A stretch of 7,820 nt of DNA from JBEINZ01 sp040377825 (GTDB lineage Bacteria; Pseudomonadota; Alphaproteobacteria; Rhizobiales; Ancalomicrobiaceae): contig JBEINZ010000152.1 of assembly GCA_040377825.1 (NCBI GenBank), positions 1 to 7,820 of the forward strand. Reading direction: 5' to 3'. Position numbers and translations under genes: made by a program. Position 1 is the stretch's first letter. Each line of letters starts with the position of its first letter. Below the pieces are notes generated by a model that was given only the letters and a program-made list of their open reading frames with translations, searched no databases and was not told where the DNA came from. Below are positions 1 to 7,180 of the stretch, one piece after another.

Positions 1-455
1 CGGTCTATCTTGTCATGTATAAGCTGGGACTTCTGGGCAGCTATACCGGCATCATCCTTTTCCTTGCCCTGGGGCCGATCCAATTCTTCCTGTTCGAGCA
101 GTTTTTCCGAGCCATTCCGCCTGAAGTCATCGAAGCTGCCCTGATCGATGGGGCGAGCGAATGGCAAGTGCTGCGCGCGGTCGTGCTGCCGATGGCAATG
201 CCTGTTGTCGCCACGGTGACGATCATCACGTTCTTGTTGAATTGGGCGCAGTGGTTTCCGATCCTCGTGGTTTCGCGCTCGCCGGACACCTATACCCTTC
301 CCGTTGCCCTTTTGGCGCTCAACGGCGAACTCGGGTCCGATTTCCAAGGGATTATGGCGCTCGCCGCGTTGACCACGATCCCAGCCACCATCGTTTTCCT
401 CGTCGCCCAGCGCCGCGTCATGCAAGGCATGGCGGAGGGGGCGGTCAAAGGATGA
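1..455 (+). CDS. Carbohydrate ABC transporter permease, MalG type (5' end outside window)
   Basis: This is the C-terminal part of an inner-membrane permease of a sugar ABC importer (binding-protein-dependent transport, MalG-like). The frame is open to the left edge, so the true start lies outside; about 150 residues are visible of a usual 270-300. A hydrophobic segment covers roughly bases 50-100. It is followed by the cytoplasmic EAA loop that contacts the ATPase: E-A-A-L-I-D-G-A at about 132-155, with the closing conserved proline at 189-191. Two more membrane segments follow, the first containing a W-A-Q-W-F-P stretch in the position where MalG-type permeases usually have W-N-x-F. The stop at 453-455 lies four bases before the next gene, so the two are very probably cotranscribed. 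The substrate cannot be read from the sequence; the downstream GH2 enzyme suggests a glycoside or glucuronide. Confidence 0.93.
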   Translation, partial: VYLVMYKLGLLGSYTGIILFLALGPIQFFLFEQFFRAIPPEVIEAALIDGASEWQVLRAVVLPMAMPVVATVTIITFLLNWAQWFPILVVSRSPDTYTLPVALLALNGELGSDFQGIMALAALTTIPATIVFLVAQRRVMQGMAEGAVKG

Positions 456-459
456 TCAA

Positions 460-1599
460 ATGACGAATGCCTCGCACGATGCCTTCCTTCAGGCTCGGAT
501 CGAAACCGCGCGTCAAGCCACGCTCAAATGGATCGCGAGCCTGCAGGCGCCGATCGCTCCAACCGGCGTAACGCGGATCAGCGCGGCGCAGGATCCGGGG
601 CGTTGGCCCAGTATGCTGTTGCCGGGCACCTATAATGCCGTCATGTGTCTAGATCTTCTCGGCGGCCTCGATCAGATGACGCTTGAAGAGCGCAATGATC
701 TTACAAAATGGATCGAAGGATTTTGCCGCCCGGACGGTGTCTTCCGCATGCCGCAAATGACGGACGACACGGTATATAAGAAGCCGAGCCGCGATGAGAC
801 GTGGCGCTATATCGACTTTCATATCACCAATTACTCCCTCGGCGCGATCCAGGCGCTCGATCCAACCCGTCGACCGGTTCTTGATTTCGCACGGCCTTTC
901 CTTGAGCCGAAAACTTTATTGGCTTGGCTCGCCGAAAGGGATCTCAGGGATCCCTGGCAAGAGGGCAACAACATCGTCAACCTCGCGAGTTTTTTCCTGC
1001 TGATTGCCCGCGACGGCGACCAGACGGAGAAGGCGGCGGTCGATACGGCGCTGCGTATCCTCTTCGATTGGCACGATCGGCTGCAGGAGCCGTCCACCGG
1101 CTTCTGGGGTGTGGGGCAGGGGGCGGACCCGACCCAGCTGCTCCATGCCATGGCCGGATCGATGCATAACTTCCACATCTGGTATCAGACGGGGCGGTCC
1201 TTGCCCTATCAGGACAAGGCCGTCGACTACGCGCTGTCCTGCGCGGCCACGATAGACAGCGCCTGCATCGATGTCGATCTGGTCGACCTACTGGTTCATG
1301 CAAACGATCGCATCGATCATCGTCGACCGGAAATCATGATATGGCTTCGCGCCGAGCTAGAGGCGCTGCTGGCTTTTCAGAACCCGGATGGTGGGTTCTG
1401 CGATGTCCGCCAGGGCACACGCCGCCAGGACGGCTGGGTCAGGGGTTATGAGGAGCCGCAGGGGATCTCCAATACATTCGCAACTTGGTTTCGCTGGATC
1501 GCCATCGCCATGATCGTGGATACGCTTTGGCCGGGCTGGCGCTCGTGGCGGTTTCGGAAGATGATTGGCATTGGTTATCGGGGCGCGATCCAGCCATGA
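460..1599 (+). CDS. Unknown protein with prenyltransferase/squalene-cyclase-like (alpha/alpha-toroid) repeats
   Basis: I do not recognise a named family for this 379-residue protein. It has no signal peptide or clear membrane segment, so it is probably cytoplasmic. Three spaced segments resemble the repeats of alpha/alpha-toroid proteins (squalene cyclase, prenyltransferase, some glycan-active enzymes): residues 84-96 (W-I-E-G-F-C-R-P-D-G-V-F-R), 204-217 (W-H-D-R-L, then G-F-W-G) and 303-313 (L-L-A-F-Q-N-P-D-G-G-F). The last is followed by S-N-T-F-A-T-W-F-R-W at 337-346. Aromatic and acidic residues are plentiful, as expected for a sugar-binding toroid, but no catalytic pair can be assigned. 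The start is supported by AAAGGA at 447-452, seven bases upstream. The stop overlaps the GH2 start as ATGA, implying translational coupling. Context suggests a role in processing the sugar that is imported and cut by its neighbours; this is inference. Confidence 0.85.
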   Translation: MTNASHDAFLQARIETARQATLKWIASLQAPIAPTGVTRISAAQDPGRWPSMLLPGTYNAVMCLDLLGGLDQMTLEERNDLTKWIEGFCRPDGVFRMPQMTDDTVYKKPSRDETWRYIDFHITNYSLGAIQALDPTRRPVLDFARPFLEPKTLLAWLAERDLRDPWQEGNNIVNLASFFLLIARDGDQTEKAAVDTALRILFDWHDRLQEPSTGFWGVGQGADPTQLLHAMAGSMHNFHIWYQTGRSLPYQDKAVDYALSCAATIDSACIDVDLVDLLVHANDRIDHRRPEIMIWLRAELEALLAFQNPDGGFCDVRQGTRRQDGWVRGYEEPQGISNTFATWFRWIAIAMIVDTLWPGWRSWRFRKMIGIGYRGAIQP

Positions 1600-3386
1600 C
1601 TGATGTTGAGGACCCGTTCGCGCATCTTCATAGAGAAGATTACGCCGCACCTTATGAATTAAACCGAGCAACGGCCGAGAGCATGATTTTCATGGGCGGG
1701 CGACCCGTGCGCTCGCTCAACGGAGACTGGCGCTTTACGCTCGATCTCTTCGATGAGGGGCTGCGTCAACGTCTATTCGCGGATCCCCCGACCGATCCGG
1801 CCGCTTGGATTTTACCGCGCGATCATGATCCGGACGGGGCGACCACGGTCCCGGTGCCGTCGTGTTGGACTGCGTTGCGCCCGGAATGGACCTATTTCGA
1901 GGGCGGGGCCTGGTACGGGCGGGATATCGAATGGGAGCCAATGGCGCCCGGCGAACGGCTTTTCTTGAGGATTGGGGCGGCGAATCAATCCGCGCGGGTT
2001 TTTCTCGATGGGGAATTCCTCGCGTCTCACCGGGGAGGGTCAACGCCGTTCTTCGTCGAGCTCACGCGGCATGTTTCGGGCCGCGCCGGCCGGCTTTTGG
2101 TGCATGTCGACAACAAGCGGGCGCCCGATCGGGTCCCCATGCACCATTTTGATTGGTTCAATCACGGCGGACTTTATCGCGAGGTCGAACTGGTCCGGGT
2201 GCCGGCGGTCTTCATTGCGGATTTCGGCGTCGGGCTGGTACCGAATGCTGATTTCTCAAGGATTTACATAGACTTGACCCTGAGCGATCCGGTCGACGGC
2301 GTGGCTCGGGTCGCCATTCCCGAGCTTGGCATCGATCGCCCCGTGCCGATTGTTGGGGGCCGGGGACAGATCGAGATCGAGGCCCGGCCAGTGCTTTGGT
2401 CGCCGGTGTCGCCCATGCTCTACGAAGTAGCGCTGGTGTTCGACGACGATAAAGTCGTGGATCGGGTCGGTTTTCGTGAGATTAGGCGCGAGGGTAAACG
2501 TATACTTTTAAACGGAGACGATCTGTTTCTGCGCGGCGTATGTGTTCACGAGGATGATCGGCGGCTTGGCAAGGTTTCGACCGAAACGGATGTGCGTCGA
2601 CGTTTCGAACATGCCCGCGCGCTCGGCGCGAATTGTCTCCGGCTCGCGCATTATCCCCATCATGACCATGTCGCCCGAATTGCGGACGAAGTCGGCATGC
2701 TCTTGTGGGCCGAAATTCCGGTTTATTGGGCGATCGATTTCGCCAACCCCGCCACCTATGCCGACGCTGAGAATCAGCTTAGTGAGCTTATTCGCCGCGA
2801 TAGAAATCGAGCTTCCGTTGTTATTTGGGGTGTCGGAAATGAGAATGCGGACACCGACGCCCGGTATTCATTCATGGCGGCGCTTGCAGTCACCGCAAAA
2901 AAACACGATTCAACTAGGCTTGTCGCTGCCGCCTGTTTGATCAATCGCAGGACATTCCGGATCGAAGACCGCCTCACGGATCATTTGGACATTATTGGAC
3001 TTAACGAATACTTCGGATGGTATGAGCCAAATCTCACGGGCTTGGAGCAGCTGCTGGCCAATTCTGACCCGGACCGGCCCGTGGTGATCAGCGAGTTCGG
3101 CGCGGACGCGCGCGCGGGGCACCGGGGCGGGGCGCGCGAACTTTTCACCGAGGATTGTCAGGCGGAAATCTTCCGCCAACAGCTCGATATTGCCGTTGAG
3201 TTTCCCTGGATTCGCGGCTTGTTTCCCTGGTTGTTATACGATTTTCGGTCCGAACGGCGTCAGACTCGCTTCCAGGGCGGTTTCAACCGCAAGGGCCTGA
3301 TCGCCGACGACAAGGCAACGCGGAAGCTTGCCTTCGATATCGTGGCGGCGCGCTATGCTCGTCTGGCGCGAAAGCCTCGCGACTAG
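1596..3386 (+). CDS. Glycoside hydrolase family 2 enzyme, beta-glucuronidase-like
   Basis: This 596-residue enzyme probably hydrolyses a beta-linked glycoside by the retaining mechanism in the cytoplasm, as no signal peptide is seen. Domains in order: sugar-binding jelly roll (about 35-200, with L-N-G-D-W-R-F, V-P-S-C-W and H-G-G-L-Y-R-E-V-E-L), an Ig-like domain (about 205-297), and a TIM barrel (298 to near the end). The GH2 signature N-C-L-R-L-A-H-Y-P is at 346-354. The acid/base is Glu416 in G-V-G-N-E-N and the nucleophile is Glu500 in V-I-S-E-F-G. An N-R-K triplet at 564-566 matches in position the N-x-K motif that recognises the glucuronate carboxylate in E. coli UidA, and the length is also close to UidA (603). 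Beta-galactosidase activity remains possible. The frame is open upstream to an ATG at 1485, but the ATGA overlap at 1596 and the start of conserved sequence favour 1596. Confidence 0.92.
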   Translation: MTDVEDPFAHLHREDYAAPYELNRATAESMIFMGGRPVRSLNGDWRFTLDLFDEGLRQRLFADPPTDPAAWILPRDHDPDGATTVPVPSCWTALRPEWTYFEGGAWYGRDIEWEPMAPGERLFLRIGAANQSARVFLDGEFLASHRGGSTPFFVELTRHVSGRAGRLLVHVDNKRAPDRVPMHHFDWFNHGGLYREVELVRVPAVFIADFGVGLVPNADFSRIYIDLTLSDPVDGVARVAIPELGIDRPVPIVGGRGQIEIEARPVLWSPVSPMLYEVALVFDDDKVVDRVGFREIRREGKRILLNGDDLFLRGVCVHEDDRRLGKVSTETDVRRRFEHARALGANCLRLAHYPHHDHVARIADEVGMLLWAEIPVYWAIDFANPATYADAENQLSELIRRDRNRASVVIWGVGNENADTDARYSFMAALAVTAKKHDSTRLVAAACLINRRTFRIEDRLTDHLDIIGLNEYFGWYEPNLTGLEQLLANSDPDRPVVISEFGADARAGHRGGARELFTEDCQAEIFRQQLDIAVEFPWIRGLFPWLLYDFRSERRQTRFQGGFNRKGLIADDKATRKLAFDIVAARYARLARKPRD

Positions 3387-3427
3387 ATATGTCTGTATCT
3401 GCATAAGTTATTGTCGAGACGCGACCT

Positions 3428-3456
3428 TCACGTTTCTGTCGTATGCGGATCATAAT
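3428..3456 (+). promoter_or_regulatory. Candidate sigma-70-type promoter for phnM, with weak Pho-box-like repeats
   Basis: In the 180-base gap before phnM, TTCACG (3428-3433) and CATAAT (3451-3456) are separated by exactly 17 bases and match the -35 and -10 consensus at four and five of six positions. Overlapping them are three copies related to the Pho-box unit CTGTCAT at 11-base intervals: CCTTCAC (3425), CTGTCGT (3436) and GGATCAT (3447). Only the middle one is a good match (6 of 7); the others match at 4 of 7. Phosphonate genes are often PhoB-controlled, so phosphate-starvation control is plausible, but it is weakly supported here. The leader would be about 100 bases. The rest of the gap (3387-3566) shows no gene. 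Confidence 0.3.
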
Positions 3457-3566
3457 CAGAGGTCGGCGTTGGCGGTACCACGTCGCGCCGCCCTTCCCGT
3501 TGCTGCGAGTCTTGTCTGGACCGGCCTGCTCGGCCGCCGGCGGCTCGCCTTGAAACGAGTGCTTCC

Positions 3567-4745
3567 ATGAATCTCCATGCGCCCGTTACCGCCACCCAGG
3601 ACGACTCGATCGCCATCACCAATGCGCATTTGATTTTGGCGGATCGCGTGATCGAGGGCTCGATCGTCGTCGAGGGCGGCCGGATCGTCGAGATCGAGCC
3701 GGGTCGCACGGATCGGCCGGGCGCTGTCGATGCGGGCGGGGATTACATCCTGCCGGGGCTGGTCGACGTTCATACCGATCATTTCGAAAAGCACGTCTTC
3801 CCGCGCGCTCATGTCCGTTGGGATCCGCTCGTCGCCGCGCTCGCCCATGACGCGCAGATCATCGGCGCCGGCGTCACGACCGTGTTCGACTCCATCTGCG
3901 TCGGGTCGTCCGAAGGCAATTCCGATCGCGCCGAAATTCTTGGACCTATCCTGGACGCCATTCGGGTCGGCCGGCGGAACGACTTCTTCCGGGCTGATCA
4001 TTTGATCCACCTGCGCTGCGAGATCGTCGATCCGCAAACGCCAGATTTGGTCGCTGATGTGATCGATCACCCGGACGTGCGGCTTGTTTCGGTCATGGAC
4101 CATACGCCCGGCGAACGGCAGAGTCGCGACGTCGAAGGCTGGGTTCATCGCAAGATGGCGGCGTCCGGTGCATCGCGCGAGGCGGTGCTCGCCGAGATGC
4201 GCGCGATCCAGGAACGCGCACAGGGCATTGCCGACGGCGTGCGCGCGCAGGTCATCGCGATGGCCGCCGCTCGTGCATTTCCGATGATGAGCCACGACGA
4301 CGCCAGCGTGGAGCACGTTGCGCAAGCCGTGTCGGATGGGGTGACCATTTCCGAGTTCCCGACCACGGTCGAGGCCGCCGAAGCCGCGCGCGCCGCGAAG
4401 CTTGCGATCGTGGCGGGCGCGCCGAATTACGTGCGCGGCGGTTCGCAGTCCGGCAACATCGCCGTCAAAACATTGCTGCAGCTTGGCTTGGTCGACATCC
4501 TCGCCTCGGACTATGTGCCGCGCTCGATGCTTGATGCCGCCTTCCGGATCGCGGATGACGCGGATCTCAACTTCGATTTGCCTGCATCGATCGCGATGGT
4601 GACCTCCAAGCCGGCGGCCGCCGCCGGCCTGGAGGATCGCGGCGAGCTCGCCGTCGGAAAGCGCGCGGACCTGTTACGCGTGCGCAAGGTCATCGGCCAT
4701 CCGATCGTCGTGACGGCGTGGCGCGAAGGCCGGCGGGTTTCCTGA
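3567..4745 (+). CDS. phnM: Alpha-D-ribose 1-methylphosphonate 5-triphosphate diphosphatase PhnM
   Basis: PhnM is a metal-dependent amidohydrolase-fold enzyme of the C-P lyase pathway. It removes pyrophosphate from alpha-D-ribose 1-phosphonate 5-triphosphate to give the 5-phosphate substrate of PhnJ. This 392-residue protein (E. coli 378) shows the family motifs in order: metal-binding H-T-D-H at 69-72, G-V-T-T-V-F-D at 102-108, M-D-H-T-P-G-E-R-Q at 177-185, S-H-D-D at 242-245, E-F-P-T-T at 263-267, G-A-P-N-Y-V-R-G-G-S at 284-293, S-D-Y-V-P at 314-318, and G-K-R-A-D-L at 364-369. One oddity is Gln294, where E. coli PhnM, recalled from memory, has His (G-G-S-H-S-G-N). The N-terminus is about 14 residues longer than in E. 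coli. The ribosome site before 3567 is weak, so the exact start is less certain. It is separated from the GH2 gene by 180 bases and probably has its own promoter. No phnGHIJKL neighbour is visible. Confidence 0.94.
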   Translation: MNLHAPVTATQDDSIAITNAHLILADRVIEGSIVVEGGRIVEIEPGRTDRPGAVDAGGDYILPGLVDVHTDHFEKHVFPRAHVRWDPLVAALAHDAQIIGAGVTTVFDSICVGSSEGNSDRAEILGPILDAIRVGRRNDFFRADHLIHLRCEIVDPQTPDLVADVIDHPDVRLVSVMDHTPGERQSRDVEGWVHRKMAASGASREAVLAEMRAIQERAQGIADGVRAQVIAMAAARAFPMMSHDDASVEHVAQAVSDGVTISEFPTTVEAAEAARAAKLAIVAGAPNYVRGGSQSGNIAVKTLLQLGLVDILASDYVPRSMLDAAFRIADDADLNFDLPASIAMVTSKPAAAAGLEDRGELAVGKRADLLRVRKVIGHPIVVTAWREGRRVS

Positions 4746-4814
4746 GGCGCTGCTTCGTTACATCGTCGATGATGTCGGCAGGGTTTTCGATAAAGCCGCC
4801 GTTCTCGTTGGGAG

Positions 4815-4845
4815 GCTGATTTTTTGCTCTGCTCGCAGAATCGGC
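4815..4845. terminator. Weak hairpin between convergent genes, possible shared terminator
   Basis: The 124-base gap between phnM and the convergent regulator gene contains an imperfect hairpin. The left arm GCTGATT plus TTGC pairs with GCAG plus AATCGGC on the right, with two G-T pairs, two bulged T and a seven-base loop. It lacks a clear T tract after the stem in either direction, so a function as intrinsic terminator is doubtful. Nothing else was seen in the gap apart from a five-base stem at 4760-4775 (ACATC/GATGT). Confidence 0.2.
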
Positions 4846-4869
4846 GCCATTTGCCCGCTTCTTCTGATT

Positions 4870-5514
4870 TTAAGGACGGCCGGCGATGCGTCGACGAATG
4901 CGTGACAGGCTTTCGGGCGTGAGGCCAAGGTAGCTTGCGATCAAGTATTGCGGGACGCGGCGGGCGACTTCGGGGCGGGTTTCGACGAAGAGGCGATACC
5001 GTTCCTCGGGTTGCAGTGCTAGCAGACGACTGACGCGACGTTGTGATCCGATGAGGGCCTCTTCCCGCATCAGGCGGCCAAACCTTTCGATGGCATGGTC
5101 CTGATCGTAACCCGCATTCAGCACAGCGCGTGGCAGTGCAACAATAGAACTTCTCTCGAGCGCCTCGAAATTCTGCTCTGCCGGGATGCGCGACAGATAG
5201 CTTTCGGCGTCCGTGGCGACGATGCCTTCGTCGAAAAACTGCCCGGTGCGTTCCTGTCCGCCGTCGGCATGATCATTGAAATAGTAGCGAAGCAGGCTCT
5301 GATGAACGAAGAACACCTCGTCGGCGACCGTGCCAGCGCGCAGGATATGATCGCCTTTATTCACAATACGATGACGCACCCCGCTCTGCAGCCGCGCCAT
5401 GGCCGCGGCACCCGGAACAAGGGGCGCCACGGCCATGTGCAAGCGGCGGGAAAACTCCGCCAACGCGGCTTCCTTTTCTTTTATGCCACCTTTTGCATGT
5501 GCTTGTTCCACCAT
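4870..5514 (-). CDS. Crp/Fnr-family transcriptional regulator
   Basis: This is a DNA-binding regulator with an N-terminal cyclic-nucleotide-binding-type beta barrel (about residues 45-130, with N-K-G-D-H-I-L-R-A-G and R-Y-Y-F-N-D) joined by a long helix (about 140-170, S-Q-R-R-V-S-R-L-L) to a C-terminal helix-turn-helix. The recognition region L-I-A-S-Y-L-G-L-T-P-E-S-L-S-R-I-R-R-R is at 191-209. It contains no cysteine, so it is not an Fnr-type iron-sulfur sensor, and I see no clear cAMP-binding Arg-Ser pair; the ligand is unknown. The ATG at 5514 gives 214 residues and overlaps the upstream gene by 34 bases without a good ribosome site. A TTG at 5463, preceded by AAAAGGAAG at a five-base spacing, would give 197 residues and no overlap, and it fits the usual N-terminus better. 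It is the last gene of the three-gene minus-strand operon and may control it. Confidence 0.9.
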   Translation of the reverse strand: MVEQAHAKGGIKEKEAALAEFSRRLHMAVAPLVPGAAAMARLQSGVRHRIVNKGDHILRAGTVADEVFFVHQSLLRYYFNDHADGGQERTGQFFDEGIVATDAESYLSRIPAEQNFEALERSSIVALPRAVLNAGYDQDHAIERFGRLMREEALIGSQRRVSRLLALQPEERYRLFVETRPEVARRVPQYLIASYLGLTPESLSRIRRRIAGRP

Positions 5515-6422
5515 GCCACAGTCTCTGTTATGGCCTTGTCCCAGCTCTGGCGACCTTCACCGATCTTTTCGTTGAACGCGGAATGGTCGATCACGAATGG
5601 GTTGTCGAACATATATCGCATTTCGACGAGTTCGCCAGCGGCCGGCTGAAACAGCCCCACGGCCCGCAACAGCCAGGAGGGCGTTTGCCGGATGCGGGTG
5701 GGTGCCGCGCCATTCGATGTCGCCATGTCACAAATCTCCCGCACGGTGACGGGTGGCAGGGCTGGCAAGTGCCAGGCTTTCCCCCAGGCGGACGGCGTGT
5801 TTGCCAGCGCGACATAGGCTGCGGCAAGATCTGGCAGATAGGCAAAACTGTGCGGCGCGTCCGGGTTGCCGACCCAGTCGACGGGCTTGCCCGACAGCAG
5901 CGCGGGCCAGAACCGCTCCCCGAGTGCGCTGACCGATACGCCGGGACCAAAGAAATCGGTGGCCCGTCCGGCCACGCATTTGGCCCGACCCGACGCGTGG
6001 GCCGACAGAAGCTCCTGTGACAACCGTGCGCGCAGCGATCCCTTTCGGGTCGTGGCAGTCTGCGGCAGGCCCTCGTGAAGGGTTCCGGCGACACCATAAC
6101 CGTAGAGGTTTTCGATCGCGATCAGGACCGCCCCTGTGTCCTCGGCGGCGGCGATGGCCGCCTCTTGCAAGGCCGGGAAGCCGACATCCCACTGGTGATA
6201 GGGGGGGGCTGCGCATTGGTAGATGGCCCCGGCGCCCTGACACGCCGCAGTCGTCTGGTCCGCGTTCGACAGGTCGGCCTTTCGAGCTGTGATGCCCGGC
6301 CCGATGTCGCGTCCGTTGCGGGTGACGACCGTAACGGCCTGTCCTTTGGAGACGAGGGTGTCGGCGATGGCGCGGCCCATCGGGCCCGCGCCGAGAATGA
6401 CGGAATGTGTTTGTTTGGTCAT
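5481..6422 (-). CDS. NAD(P)-dependent epimerase/dehydratase-family (atypical extended SDR) protein
   Basis: This 313-residue cytoplasmic protein has an N-terminal Rossmann fold: V-I-L-G-A-G-P-M-G-R-A-I-A at about residues 8-20, then the strand V-T-V-V-T-R-N. It resembles the group of NAD-dependent epimerase/dehydratase-like proteins with E-N-L-Y-G-Y-G and, later, G-R-A-T-D-F-F-G-P-G-V and a proline-rich W-H-L-P segment. The classical Y-x-x-x-K pair is not obvious, so the reaction cannot be named. I placed the start at 6422 because GGAGG (6432-6428) stands five bases upstream; in-frame ATGs also lie at 6425, 6434 and 6485, the last overlapping the upstream gene by 52 bases. The gap from the stop of the DUF4386 gene is only 11 bases. 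A run of eight C on the coding strand (6208-6201) falls at residues 72-74. Confidence 0.88.
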   Translation of the reverse strand: MTKQTHSVILGAGPMGRAIADTLVSKGQAVTVVTRNGRDIGPGITARKADLSNADQTTAACQGAGAIYQCAAPPYHQWDVGFPALQEAAIAAAEDTGAVLIAIENLYGYGVAGTLHEGLPQTATTRKGSLRARLSQELLSAHASGRAKCVAGRATDFFGPGVSVSALGERFWPALLSGKPVDWVGNPDAPHSFAYLPDLAAAYVALANTPSAWGKAWHLPALPPVTVREICDMATSNGAAPTRIRQTPSWLLRAVGLFQPAAGELVEMRYMFDNPFVIDHSAFNEKIGEGRQSWDKAITETVAWWNKHMQKVA

Positions 6423-6433
6423 CATTGCCTCCA

Positions 6434-7138
6434 TCACGCCTTGCGCCAGATCACGATGGCCAGGGCGAAAGTCCAGAACTGCCACAGGATGCCGGACAGT
6501 GTGAGTATGATCGGGGACTCGATGCCGACCACCGACAGAAGCGTGGACAAGAGAAGTGCTGCCGCACCAAGTCCAGCATAGCCGGTCATGGTCCAGCCCT
6601 TCCGCAATACCGCGACAGAGATCAAGATGGTCCAGACCCCGGCGAAAAGGCCCACGCCCATCAACTCACCTACGCCACCGGCATAGGCGTTGAACGCCTC
6701 GTAGACGACGGCGATTGCGTCCTTCGTGGCGGGTGACGCGGCTGGGTCGGTATAGGCCGTCGCCAGACCGGGCATCAGGAACAGCCAACGGGTGATGCCG
6801 AGCGCCTTGGCAAGGCCTGCCAACACGCCGAGTGTCACAACGGCCCGCCCCATGGCTCCATCTAGGCGCAGAGCGTCGCGCAGCAGGATCGCCAGCGGGA
6901 TCAGGGCCAGCGCGTGGATCAAATAGCTCAGGTAGCCCGCGAAGACGGCCCCGGATTGATTGAGGATCAGCGGCAGGATGATCGCGGGCGGTTCGTCGAG
7001 CGAGGCAGGCCAGTTGATTGCCGGGGCAAGGATAAAGAAGGCTCCCCACATGGTGACGAATTGAAGCAAGAGGAGCGCCGGAACTCCGGACATCCCGCGT
7101 CGGGCATGTGAAGGAGAAGAAGAGAGTGCCTGAGTCAT
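6434..7138 (-). CDS. DUF4386-type integral membrane protein
   Basis: This 234-residue inner-membrane protein has about six hydrophobic segments (near residues 19-41, 63-87, 98-113, 154-178, 185-205 and 209-231). It matches my memory of the DUF4386 family, whose members have no established function. Typical family features are R-W-L-F-L-M-P-G-L-A-T-A-Y-T-D-P at about 117-132 and F-N-A-Y-A-G-G-V-G-E at about 149-158. The start at 7138 is preferred over an in-frame ATG at 7177 because AAGGA lies eight bases upstream and the extra 13 residues are polar and not family-like. It is the first gene of the minus-strand operon, followed 11 bases later by the epimerase-like gene. In related clusters a regulator and small-molecule enzymes commonly accompany such membrane proteins, but no specific role can be assigned. 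Confidence 0.85.
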   Translation of the reverse strand: MTQALSSSPSHARRGMSGVPALLLLQFVTMWGAFFILAPAINWPASLDEPPAIILPLILNQSGAVFAGYLSYLIHALALIPLAILLRDALRLDGAMGRAVVTLGVLAGLAKALGITRWLFLMPGLATAYTDPAASPATKDAIAVVYEAFNAYAGGVGELMGVGLFAGVWTILISVAVLRKGWTMTGYAGLGAAALLLSTLLSVVGIESPIILTLSGILWQFWTFALAIVIWRKA

Positions 7139-7180
7139 TGATTTCGTCCTTTTTGATAATGAGTAACGAGAAGACAATGC

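Noticed and set aside
1485..1595. N-terminal extension of the GH2 frame
   Set aside because: The 37 extra residues lie inside the upstream gene and are not GH2-like; the ATGA overlap at 1596 gives a better start.
3533..3544. Perfect 12-base palindrome GCCGCCGGCGGC before phnM
   Set aside because: It is made only of G and C in a GC-rich region and could arise by chance; there is no T tract, so it is not a terminator.
3328..3570. 80-codon plus-strand frame bridging GH2 and phnM
   Set aside because: It overlaps the GH2 end, has no ribosome site and has low-complexity Arg/Ala/Leu content; no family features were seen.
3456..4325. Long 289-codon open frame antisense to phnM
   Set aside because: It lies opposite strongly conserved PhnM motifs, its product is rich in Arg, His and Asp without family features, and such antisense frames are common in GC-rich DNA.
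6075..6581. 168-codon plus-strand frame opposite the epimerase-like gene
   Set aside because: Shadow frame antisense to a recognised Rossmann-fold gene, with no family features of its own.
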